Assembly (NCBI GenBank): GCA_015259305.1
Contig: JABZGO010000025.1
Span: 1 to 13,255, forward strand
Length of the DNA stretch: 13,255 nt
From: Alloprevotella tannerae
GTDB taxonomy: Bacteria; Bacteroidota; Bacteroidia; Bacteroidales; Bacteroidaceae
Direction of reading: 5' to 3'
In this document: positions 1-6,358 of the stretch, in pieces
Layout: every line of letters begins with the position of its first letter
How positions within the stretch are numbered: the first letter of the stretch is position 1
Translations under genes and position numbers: made by a program
Notes under the pieces: generated by a model
The model's input: only the letters and a program-made list of their open reading frames with translations
What the model was told of the DNA's origin: nothing
The model's database searches: none

Positions 1-82
1 GAAAAAAGATGATGAGTCGGACGACGAAAGTATTGCGACGTATTTGTATCCATTCTTTCTGAAGGAGGTAGCGGAACATCAT
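1..82 (-). CDS. Second ABC-2 type permease, 5' end only (cut by the window edge)
   Basis: Reading the minus strand from position 82 gives an open frame beginning MMFRYLLQKEWIQIRRN and running into a hydrophobic stretch (F-V-V-R-L-I-I-F-F) at the window edge. This is the typical start of an ABC-2 permease of the YbhR/YbhS/YhhJ kind: a short amphipathic N-terminus with a KE...Q..R.R motif, then the first membrane segment. Only 27 codons are present, so the rest of the fold cannot be judged. The start lies 21 bases beyond the stop of the first permease, on the same strand, so it should be the last visible gene of the efflux operon and the partner half-transporter. The second ATG at 79 is an equally possible start. 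Family identity is inferred from the N-terminus and operon position. Confidence 0.75.
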   Translation of the reverse strand, partial: MMFRYLLQKEWIQIRRNTFVVRLIIFF

Positions 83-103
83 TTGGGAGAAGGTAAAAGA
101 GAT

Positions 104-1207
104 TTATTCCAGTCGGGTCTTAAACTTTTTCAGTGCAATGCCAAGAATTAACAGACTCATAGCCGTAAGAATGAGGAGTTCGCGCCCCACCATTGGCAAG
201 CCGACACCCATAACCATCAGTTTGCGAATGGCGGCAATGAACCAGCGCGCCGGAATAATGGCCGAGAACCATTGCAAGGGGAGGGGCATACTTTCGATAG
301 GGTAGATCATGCCCGAAAGTAGCAAGTTGGGCATCAGCATCAGCATACCGGAGATAAGCAAAGCTTGTAGCTGAGTCTTTGCCACGACACTGATGAGCAA
401 GCCAAGGCAGAGGGCAAGAAAAATATAAAGCAGGCAGAGCGTGAGGATGGCGAGAAGATTGCCGGAAACGGGAACTTTCAGCACAAAGTTGGAGATACCG
501 AGAATGAAAAGCAAGATGATGATAGATAATAAGAAGTAGGGCACGGCTTTGGCGATAAGGATCAGCAGCGGGCGGATGGGCGAGACGAGCAAGACCTCCA
601 TCGTGCCGCGCTCTTTCTCGCGGACAATGCTTACAGAAGTCATCATCGCGCAGATGAGCAGTAGCAATAAGCCCATAATACCAGGCACAAAGTTGTAGGC
701 GCTTTTCATTTGCGGGTTGTAAAGCAATCGTGTGATGATTTCTGTGGATTGCGGTACGTGGGCCGCCGACGTTGCTTCCGCCATGCCCGCTTGAAGGATC
801 TGCGTAGCGTATGCCCCTTGCATAGACGCTTGATTCGGGTCAGCCCCATCAAGGATCAGTTGTACTTGGCCCTGACCTTTGGGCAACCGATCTGCAAAGT
901 GCGGCGAGAAGACGATGGCTATGTCAGCCTGTCCGTTGCGAATGAGTTGCTCCGCTTCAGCGGTTGTCTGCGCCGTATGCGTCAGGATAAAGTATTCTGA
1001 GGCATCGAGTCGAGCGAGCATACGTTGCGTGAGGTGGTCGGCAGGCGTTGTCACAGCGACCAAGCGCACGTCTTTTACGTCGGTAGAAATGGCAAAGCCA
1101 AAGAGCAGCATCATAATGAGCGGCATCCCGAAGAGGATAAGCATCGTGCGCCGATCGCGCAAGATGTGCCGAATCTCTTTTCCCACAAAGGCTATAAACA
1201 TTTTCAT
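104..1207 (-). CDS. ABC-2 type permease of a tripartite efflux system (YbhR/YhhJ-like)
   Basis: This 367-residue inner-membrane protein should form the transmembrane channel of an ABC exporter. The N-terminus has a cytosolic amphipathic start with the GKEIRHILRDRR pattern, then a first membrane segment at about residues 22-41. A periplasmic domain follows to about residue 165, then a cluster of about five membrane segments to the C-terminus. The stretch SIVREKERGTMEVLLVSPI just after the second membrane segment is the hallmark ABC-2 coupling element that contacts the ATPase. Length and layout fit the YhhJ/YbhS/YbhR family. The start is 15 bases after the ATPase stop, so translation is probably coupled. 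A start two codons later (MF) is possible. The substrate cannot be told from the sequence; drugs, bile salts or dyes are typical for the family. Confidence 0.93.
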   Translation of the reverse strand: MKMFIAFVGKEIRHILRDRRTMLILFGMPLIMMLLFGFAISTDVKDVRLVAVTTPADHLTQRMLARLDASEYFILTHTAQTTAEAEQLIRNGQADIAIVFSPHFADRLPKGQGQVQLILDGADPNQASMQGAYATQILQAGMAEATSAAHVPQSTEIITRLLYNPQMKSAYNFVPGIMGLLLLLICAMMTSVSIVREKERGTMEVLLVSPIRPLLILIAKAVPYFLLSIIILLFILGISNFVLKVPVSGNLLAILTLCLLYIFLALCLGLLISVVAKTQLQALLISGMLMLMPNLLLSGMIYPIESMPLPLQWFSAIIPARWFIAAIRKLMVMGVGLPMVGRELLILTAMSLLILGIALKKFKTRLE

Positions 1208-1222
1208 TCTTATTCCTCCGCC

Positions 1223-2668
1223 TTATGTTTCTTTTCTTTCTGCCCGGCGCGCAAGGAGCGTAAATACCTCCCCCAGCGTCTCCTTTTCGAATCTGCTTTT
1301 CAGTTCGTCGGGCGTGCCCAATGCGCGTATCTTTCCATCTACCATAATCGAAATTCGGTCGCAATATTCCGCTTCGTCCATATAGTGGGTCGTGACAAAG
1401 ATTGTGATGCCCTTTGTCGCCGCTTGGTAAATGAGTTGCCAAAACTGCCGCCGCGTAGTTCCGTCTACACCGCCCGTAGGTTCGTCTAAGAAGACCACTT
1501 CAGGCGAGTGAAAAATGCTGACGGAGAAAGCCAGTTTCTGCTTAAAGCCTAAGGGCAGCGAGGCCACTAATCGGTCAGCATATTGCGCGATGTTGAGTTT
1601 GTCGAGCAATTCATCAGTTTTGTGGCGAATAGCTTGGTCGCGCATACCATAGATGCCGCCGAAGAGGCGAATGTTCTCGCGCACGGTCATATCTTCGTAA
1701 AGCGAAAACTTCTGACTCATATAACCAATGTGGCGTTTAATCTCTTCATATTGTGTGCGTACATCATAGCCGCCGACGATAGCCGTGCCGGACGTGGGCC
1801 GACTCAGCCCTGAAAGAATGCGCATGGCCGTAGTTTTACCGGCTCCGTTAGCGCCCAGGAAACCAAAGATCTCACCGCGTCGGACCGTAAATGAAATGTC
1901 GTCGACGGCGCGGAAAGAGCCAAAAGCTTTCACGAGATGATTGACGGAGATTACATTGATGTCCGTCGCCTCTTTTGTCGCAGCCTCTGTTTCCTGCTCC
2001 TTTATGTAGGTAGAAGTAGTTGTAATAAAGTCGGGCGCAGGTGTTGTTGCGGGGCGCGTTAAGATAATTTCATCGCACTTCTTTATTTCGTCCTCGTAGG
2101 GCGTCGATACTAACATTGTAATGCCTCGGCGCTTCAAGGTGCCCAGCATATCCCAAAAGTCGATACGCGAGACGGGGTCAACGCCCGTTGTAGGCTCATC
2201 CAATAATAATACGCTTGGGCGATGAATCAGTGCGCAACTTAAAGCCAGTTTCTGCTTCATACCTCCCGACAGCGCGCCTGCACGGCGATCTTTGAAGCGC
2301 TCTATCTGTCCGTAAATGTCCTTAATATCGTCGTAACCTTCTTCGATGGTCGTTCCGAAAAGCGTAGCGAAAAAGCGCAGATTTTCTTCTACGGTGAGGT
2401 CTTGGTAGAGGCTGAAGCGCCCCGGCATATAACCTAAGCGCCGGCGGATGGCTCGCATATCGTTTACCGTGTCGTAGCCGTCAATGGTTGCTGTGCCGGA
2501 ATTGGGTAAAAGTAAGGTGGCCAAGATGCGAAACATCGTTGTTTTTCCCGTTCCGTCAGGACCGATAAGTCCGTAAAGCGCACCTTTGGGCACGTTGAAA
2601 GAGCAATCGTCCAAGGCCACAGTTGCTCCGTAGCGTTTCGATATGTGCTTTACCTCAATCGCATTCAT
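1223..2668 (-). CDS. Tandem ABC transporter ATP-binding protein (YbhF-like, two nucleotide-binding domains)
   Basis: The 481-residue cytosolic ATPase carries two nucleotide-binding domains joined by a charged linker at about 208-238. Domain 1 has Walker A GPDGTGKTT (36-44), signature LSGGMKQK (133-140), Walker B ending LLLDEP (154-159) and D-loop TGVD. Domain 2 has Walker A GANGAGKTT (272-280), signature LPLGFKQK (371-378), Walker B FLDEP (393-397) and switch His428 in VTTHYMDEA. Domain 1 lacks the Q-loop Gln (Gly83, where domain 2 has Gln319) and the switch His (STP at 188-190), while domain 2 has the degenerate LPLG signature. Paired head to tail, this gives one consensus ATP site and one degenerate site, a known feature of YbhF-type proteins. 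Its start overlaps the stop of the fusion-protein gene by four bases (ATGA), indicating coupled translation. It energises the two ABC-2 permeases downstream. Confidence 0.96.
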   Translation of the reverse strand: MNAIEVKHISKRYGATVALDDCSFNVPKGALYGLIGPDGTGKTTMFRILATLLLPNSGTATIDGYDTVNDMRAIRRRLGYMPGRFSLYQDLTVEENLRFFATLFGTTIEEGYDDIKDIYGQIERFKDRRAGALSGGMKQKLALSCALIHRPSVLLLDEPTTGVDPVSRIDFWDMLGTLKRRGITMLVSTPYEDEIKKCDEIILTRPATTPAPDFITTTSTYIKEQETEAATKEATDINVISVNHLVKAFGSFRAVDDISFTVRRGEIFGFLGANGAGKTTAMRILSGLSRPTSGTAIVGGYDVRTQYEEIKRHIGYMSQKFSLYEDMTVRENIRLFGGIYGMRDQAIRHKTDELLDKLNIAQYADRLVASLPLGFKQKLAFSVSIFHSPEVVFLDEPTGGVDGTTRRQFWQLIYQAATKGITIFVTTHYMDEAEYCDRISIMVDGKIRALGTPDELKSRFEKETLGEVFTLLARRAERKET

Positions 2669-3558
2669 AGTTTTACCTCTCCATACATACCCATCTTAAG
2701 ATAGCCGTCGTTGATCACGGCAATCTTCACGGCATAGACAATGTCTGCCCGCTCATCATCAGTGAGAATCGACTTGGGCGTAAACTCAGCGTTGGGCGAG
2801 ATCCACGTCACCGTGCCGGAATAACTGCGGCGCGTGTCGCTGCCATAGTTGCTGAATACTTTTACGCGTTGTCCTAACTTTACTTGCGCCAGTTGACGTG
2901 ACGTGATGTAGGCTCTTATAAACATATGGCGCGTGTCGGCTACTTTGAAAAGAGGTTTTCCTATCGTGGCAAATTCGCCTTGCTCGGCGTACTTTTCTAA
3001 TACAGTGCCCGCAATCGGTGATGTGATGTGACACTTCTTTAATTGATCAAGTACTTGGAGTCGTTGTATTTCGGCGCCGCTTACTTGACTGTTTAGGCTG
3101 CGCGTACTATTTGAAAGTGCTGAGATTTGTGCTTTAAGTTGTCCTTGTAATACCCGCACGGCATTGCTTGCATCGTCTGTTTGTTTTCGTGTTGCCGCTC
3201 CGTCTGCAAAGAGAGCCGCCGTGCGCTTCTGCTCCAATTCGGCTTTTGACAACTGTTGGCGCGTAGCAGCAATTTGTGCGCTGATGTCGGGGCGTTGTTC
3301 GGCAAAGCTTTCTCGCGTGGCGCCGATCTGTCGAGCTTTAAGTTGGAGTTGAACAGTATCTATAAGCCCCACTTGTTGATGCGCCTCTACAAGTTTTCCT
3401 TCGCTTATGTCGAAAGTCATAAGTCGCCCTGTGGTTTCAGCGGATACGGTTACTTCTGTCGCTTCGAAGATACCCGTAGCGTCAAACTCTTTTTCCTTGT
3501 TGCCGCAGGCACTTACCAGCAGGGTGAATGCGGCGATAGCTATTATAGTCTTTTTCAT
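2665..3558 (-). CDS. HlyD-family membrane-fusion (periplasmic adaptor) lipoprotein
   Basis: This 297-residue protein should link the inner-membrane ABC exporter to the TolC-like channel. A lipoprotein signal is clear: MKK, a hydrophobic core, then LVSAC with Cys18 as the lipidated residue. The first half of a barrel-sandwich (lipoyl-like) domain lies at about 30-70 (E-V-T-V-S-A-E-T-T-G-R-L). A helical hairpin rich in Gln, Ala and Lys spans about 75-170, and the second lipoyl half follows around ITSPIAGTVLEKYAEQGEF. A beta-barrel domain fills the rest. The short helical hairpin is typical of YbhG/YhiI-type adaptors. It sits between the TolC gene (58 bases upstream) and the ATPase (4-base overlap), so it is part of the operon. 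Lipid anchoring instead of an N-terminal membrane helix is common for such adaptors in this phylum. Confidence 0.95.
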   Translation of the reverse strand: MKKTIIAIAAFTLLVSACGNKEKEFDATGIFEATEVTVSAETTGRLMTFDISEGKLVEAHQQVGLIDTVQLQLKARQIGATRESFAEQRPDISAQIAATRQQLSKAELEQKRTAALFADGAATRKQTDDASNAVRVLQGQLKAQISALSNSTRSLNSQVSGAEIQRLQVLDQLKKCHITSPIAGTVLEKYAEQGEFATIGKPLFKVADTRHMFIRAYITSRQLAQVKLGQRVKVFSNYGSDTRRSYSGTVTWISPNAEFTPKSILTDDERADIVYAVKIAVINDGYLKMGMYGEVKL

Positions 3559-3616
3559 GTCTCGTCGTTTTAAGCGCTTTTGTAGGTGCAGCGTTTTCGC
3601 TTATCTCGCTCTCTTT

Positions 3617-4903
3617 TCAGAAAGCACCTTTGATGATTTTCAGTTCGTATATACTTTGTAGTAGTTCAAGCTCGTGCACGGCGCGCGTGATGCAAGCTTC
3701 GTTTTCTTTCGTGATTTCTTGCAAGAGTCGGTCAGCATCGATTGTGCCGTGTGTTAGTTGTGCTTCCGTGGCTCGTCTTATGGATTGGCGCAGACTGACG
3801 ATTTCGTCGTCGGCTTGCATTACTTTGCGTCGCCCTGCGATGTGTGCTTGCTGCTGAGCCTCCTCCATTTGATTGTTAAGGAGGAAGAGTTCACGCGCAT
3901 TCTCCGCCTCTTCGCGCTGCACGCCCAATTGGTGCAAATCGTTGCGGCGCGTGTATAAACTGCTTAGGCTCCACGAGAGGCGCGCACCGGCAAGCGCATT
4001 AAACGAGAGTCGGCGGCGCTGCATATCTTCAAAGAGATTGTAGCCGGGGCGCCCGTAATAGCCTTGGGCAAATATGCTCAAGACGGGCAACAGGCGGCTT
4101 TTGAGAAACTGCTGCTGCGCATCTGCTAAGCGCAAGCGGCAGTCGATGAGTTGCAATTCGGGGCGCTCGTTGGTCTTAGGATTGGTATCGATTTCCGAAG
4201 AGGGCTTCACCAAACTATCGGCCTGCTCTACGCCGCAGAACAGTGCAAGCATACGACTTACGGCGCATCGCGCTGCAGTGAGTTCGTCGCCTGCTTGTAT
4301 AGCGCGGAGTCGTTCGGCGCGGAGTCGGTCTACGTCACTTTGCATAGCTACGCCGCGTTGCAGCATTGCTCGGAGTTTGTCTTCGTTGCTTTGCAGCATT
4401 GCCTGCAGTTGCGCGTTGAGGCGTATGCGCTCGTCAAGCAGCAGTTGCGAGAAGAATAAGTCGCTCACACGGCGGCGTAAGGCATAGAGATTTACGTCAG
4501 TCTGCGCCTCTTCTATCTCTGCCTTGCGCTTTTCCACTTCTGCTTGTCGACTGATTCGCCCGCCGTCCCATAGCGTCTGGCTGATTTCCACTTGCAGGCG
4601 ATATTGCTCCTTGCCTATCCCCTCGTAAGTTTGACCGCTTTGTGCCAGTATCGATGAGAGTTTGTCGGGTAGTTGCGTTGTGCGGTTCTGCACTGTTGCT
4701 TGCACCGAAGCCTGCACTTGTGGCAACCAGGCTTTCTTTATGTTGCTCACATTATAGGCTGCTGAGCGGCGTATCAAGTCATAGCGCTTTATCAAAGGAT
4801 AGTTTTGCTTGGCCATCTGCTGACACGCTTCCAGCGTAAGTTGCGCGCGGCAACTCATCGCCCATCCCGTTAGCATCATCACCATCAATAAGAGAGTTTT
4901 CAT
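3617..4903 (-). CDS. TolC-family outer membrane efflux protein
   Basis: The 428-residue outer-membrane channel component is predicted to form a trimeric barrel plus periplasmic tunnel through which the ABC pump exports substrate. A signal peptide spans about 1-20, with a likely cleavage C-R-A/Q. The mature protein opens with LTLEACQQMAKQNYPL, the usual OEP-family beginning. Two OEP repeats follow, each a long alpha-helical stretch plus a strand-rich segment: F/YRLQVEISQTLWDGGRI near 105 in the first and FNALAGARLSWSLSSLY in the second. Length matches the family (about 420-470). A Cys at 18 gives a weak lipobox-like context (A-M-S-C), so lipid modification is not excluded. It is the first gene of the operon; a -7 box lies 23 bases upstream of its start. 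Confidence 0.94.
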   Translation of the reverse strand: MKTLLLMVMMLTGWAMSCRAQLTLEACQQMAKQNYPLIKRYDLIRRSAAYNVSNIKKAWLPQVQASVQATVQNRTTQLPDKLSSILAQSGQTYEGIGKEQYRLQVEISQTLWDGGRISRQAEVEKRKAEIEEAQTDVNLYALRRRVSDLFFSQLLLDERIRLNAQLQAMLQSNEDKLRAMLQRGVAMQSDVDRLRAERLRAIQAGDELTAARCAVSRMLALFCGVEQADSLVKPSSEIDTNPKTNERPELQLIDCRLRLADAQQQFLKSRLLPVLSIFAQGYYGRPGYNLFEDMQRRRLSFNALAGARLSWSLSSLYTRRNDLHQLGVQREEAENARELFLLNNQMEEAQQQAHIAGRRKVMQADDEIVSLRQSIRRATEAQLTHGTIDADRLLQEITKENEACITRAVHELELLQSIYELKIIKGAF

Positions 4904-4925
4904 CGTTTGCTCGTTTTTTCTGTTG

Positions 4926-4933
4926 CAAAGGTA
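4926..4933 (-). promoter_or_regulatory. Bacteroidota -7 box for the efflux operon
   Basis: On the minus strand this reads TACCTTTG, an exact match to the Bacteroidota sigma-ABfr -7 consensus TAnnTTTG. It lies 22 bases before the TolC start codon, giving a short 5' leader. I find no convincing -33 TTTG at the expected 19-21 base spacing, which fits a promoter that depends on an activator such as the neighbouring AraC-type protein (inference). Confidence 0.6.
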
Positions 4934-4985
4934 AGGCAGATGTAAGTAGACCGCATTATCTTTTATGGCTATAAAATGGTCTTAC
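4931..4985. promoter_or_regulatory. Candidate operator repeats between efflux operon and AraC gene
   Basis: Two direct GTAAG repeats begin at 4931 and 4942, exactly 11 bases (about one helical turn) apart. The second, GTAAGTAGACC (4942-4952), is mirrored imperfectly by GGTCTTAC at 4978-4985. Between them sits a perfect dyad, TTTTAT-ggct-ATAAAA (4961-4976). The cluster overlaps the efflux -7 box and its upstream flank, where an AraC-family activator would be expected to bind. The role is inferred; only the repeats are seen. Confidence 0.35.
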
Positions 4986-5032
4986 GCTGCACAAATGTGG
5001 GGAAAAAGCGCGCAAATAGCCTTCTCTTCATT

Positions 5033-5040
5033 TATCTTTG
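5033..5040 (+). promoter_or_regulatory. -7 box for the AraC-family regulator
   Basis: TATCTTTG is an exact match to TAnnTTTG. It ends 23 bases before the ATG at 5064 and downstream of the upstream-most in-frame ATG (4965), so it supports the shorter start for the regulator. No good -33 element is visible at the usual spacing. Confidence 0.5.
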
Positions 5041-5063
5041 TGGTCGAAATAATACCACACGCG

Positions 5064-5963
5064 ATGAACGATAAGAAGCCTGAGACGCTTACCATCGAGC
5101 AGATAAGAGATCGCCTGAGCGAAACCGTAGACGAAAGACAGTTGCCCATCTTGGCCGATGGCGTTGCCTTGTTGAGCCGAGGGCGCAACCTTTTTGGAAA
5201 GGCTGTTGAGGTGCAGATTCCTTATCGCCTGCCCGGCATCCGACTGGGGGTGCTGATGGCTGGGGAGGCCGATGTGATGATCAATTTGATGAGTTACCAC
5301 GTGGAGGCTCCCGCTGCCGTGTTCATCGGCGATAACTCTATTTTTCAACTTCAAAGCATTGCGCCGGGTAGTGAAGTGCAGGGCGTCTTTGTCGATCCTG
5401 CTTTGTTCGGCGAAATCTTTTCCGCTTGTCCGCCGGCAACTTTCAATGGGCAGGTGCGCGATTTCATTACCCCCATAAATCAGGCTGCCGGAGAAAAGAT
5501 AAATGCACTTATTCAAGCGCTTACACTCACGTTTGCTGAGGGGGAATATAACCGCAGCGTGGTGCATCACCTTATAGCGGCATTGGCCCACGTTTTTAAT
5601 GAGATTTATGAAAAGCAGGTTGGTAAGCAACAGAGTCGCCGTTCACACACGCGTCAACTCTTTGATCGTTTTATTTTGCTTGTCAATAAGTATGGCAGTT
5701 ATCAGCACAACCTCGCCTTCTATGCCGCTCAATTGTGCATCTCGCAGCCTTATCTCAGCCGCGTAGTGCAGCAAGAAAGCGGCGTCTATGCCAAAGAATG
5801 GATAGATCGTGCCGTTATTACTGAGGCGAAAGTAATGCTCAAGCACAGTAATCTGCCCATTGCGCGCATCGCTGAAAAGCTTAATTTTTCTAACCCGAGT
5901 TTTTTCAATAAGTATTTTAAGCGCTTGGCGGGCGTCACACCCAGTGCGTTTAGAAACAGTTAA
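5064..5963 (+). CDS. AraC-family transcriptional regulator, likely local regulator of the efflux operon
   Basis: The 299-residue protein begins MNDKKPETLTIEQIRDRL. The N-terminal part (about 1-180) is a cupin-like AraC ligand or dimerisation domain. The C-terminal 100 residues are the AraC DNA-binding domain with two helix-turn-helix units: the first around LAFYAAQLCISQPYLSRVVQ, the second around IARIAEKLNFSNPSFFNKYF followed by the family-typical K-R-L-A-G-V-T-P-S-A-F-R ending. The frame stays open upstream to an ATG at 4965 (332 residues). That extension would start inside a palindrome and upstream of the apparent -7 box, and its sequence is not AraC-like, so I prefer 5064. It is divergent from the TolC-led operon, the usual arrangement for a local activator or repressor. 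The inducer is unknown. Confidence 0.92.
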   Translation: MNDKKPETLTIEQIRDRLSETVDERQLPILADGVALLSRGRNLFGKAVEVQIPYRLPGIRLGVLMAGEADVMINLMSYHVEAPAAVFIGDNSIFQLQSIAPGSEVQGVFVDPALFGEIFSACPPATFNGQVRDFITPINQAAGEKINALIQALTLTFAEGEYNRSVVHHLIAALAHVFNEIYEKQVGKQQSRRSHTRQLFDRFILLVNKYGSYQHNLAFYAAQLCISQPYLSRVVQQESGVYAKEWIDRAVITEAKVMLKHSNLPIARIAEKLNFSNPSFFNKYFKRLAGVTPSAFRNS

Positions 5964-5998
5964 GAGACGGCGGAGGGGCGCCGCGGCCGTCTTCTTCG
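5964..5998 (+). terminator. Probable terminator of the AraC gene
   Basis: Starting right after the stop codon, agacggc (5965-5971) pairs perfectly with gccgtct (5986-5992) around a GC-rich loop that can itself pair, followed by a pyrimidine-rich tract (cttcttcgtt). The T-run is weak, so efficiency is uncertain. Confidence 0.55.
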
Positions 5999-6210
5999 TT
6001 GCATATGACCCTTGTCGCACACAGGCCGCACAAAGCAACGACAAGCGTATTTGAACTTAGCAAATAAACTTGTCAAAGAAGAATGAAATTAAGAAACCAA
6101 AGTTGTCAACTAATTCTAGGACATTACACGCGGCCGACAAAGCTAAATGGCGGCGAGACGCTTAGGAGCACATTATTCCGATAAAGCAGGTTGTTGAGAT
6201 GAAGTCTTAC

Positions 6211-6262
6211 AAAAAAGAGGAAAAGGTATACGCCGCTTATCGCTTCGCTATCCTTTTCCTCT
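6211..6262 (-). terminator. Intrinsic terminator of the malolactic/malic enzyme gene
   Basis: An 11-base perfect stem, agaggaaaagg (6216-6226) with ccttttcctct (6252-6262), encloses a 25-base loop. On the minus strand it is followed directly by six T residues, the classic Rho-independent layout. It lies about 97 bases beyond the stop of the enzyme gene at 6359, so that mRNA has a long structured 3' tail. Confidence 0.85.
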
Positions 6263-6281
6263 GCTATGTTTGTTGACGATG

Positions 6282-6333
6282 AGGGAGGGTACTATGGTGC
6301 TATTTGATAGTTCAAAGGGAGAGTTTCCTCCCT
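6282..6333 (-). other. Nested hairpin in the 3' UTR of the malolactic/malic enzyme gene
   Basis: Outer arms agggagg (6282-6288) and cctccct (6327-6333) pair perfectly. Inside them actat (6291-6295) pairs with atagt (6307-6311). The structure starts 25 bases after the minus-strand stop and lacks a following T-run, so it looks like a 3' end stabiliser or processing structure rather than the terminator itself. Function is inferred. Confidence 0.4.
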
Positions 6334-6358
6334 GCTCGTTCGGTAGTTGTGTTCTGTC

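Larger units (their letters stand above)
5964..6358. other. Gene-free convergent intergenic region with several hairpins
   Basis: No credible coding frame lies between the regulator stop and the malolactic-enzyme stop. The stretch holds four inverted repeats: the terminator at 5965-5992; cttgtcg/cgacaag (6011-6017 with 6039-6045); the intrinsic terminator at 6211-6262; and agggagg/cctccct (6282-6288 with 6327-6333), which encloses actat/atagt. Between 6046 and 6210 I see only AT-rich sequence and one isolated minus-strand TAnnTTTG match (6138-6145) without a -33 partner. No tRNA-like fold was found by eye. Confidence 0.6.

Noticed and set aside
2..151. Plus-strand open frame running in from the left edge and ending at a TAA at 149-151 (K-K-D-D-E-S-D-D-E-S start).
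   Set aside because: It overlaps the permease gene by 48 bases on the opposite strand, and the minus-strand reading of the same bases gives a recognisable ABC-2 permease N-terminus in operon context.
4965..5063. N-terminal extension of the AraC-family regulator from the ATG at 4965.
   Set aside because: The ATG lies inside the TTTTAT/ATAAAA dyad and upstream of the TATCTTTG -7 box, and the extra 33 residues do not look like the family.
6138..6145. Minus-strand TAGCTTTG as a promoter for a small RNA or gene.
   Set aside because: No -33 TTTG lies 19-21 bases upstream and no frame follows; a single eight-base degenerate match is weak evidence.
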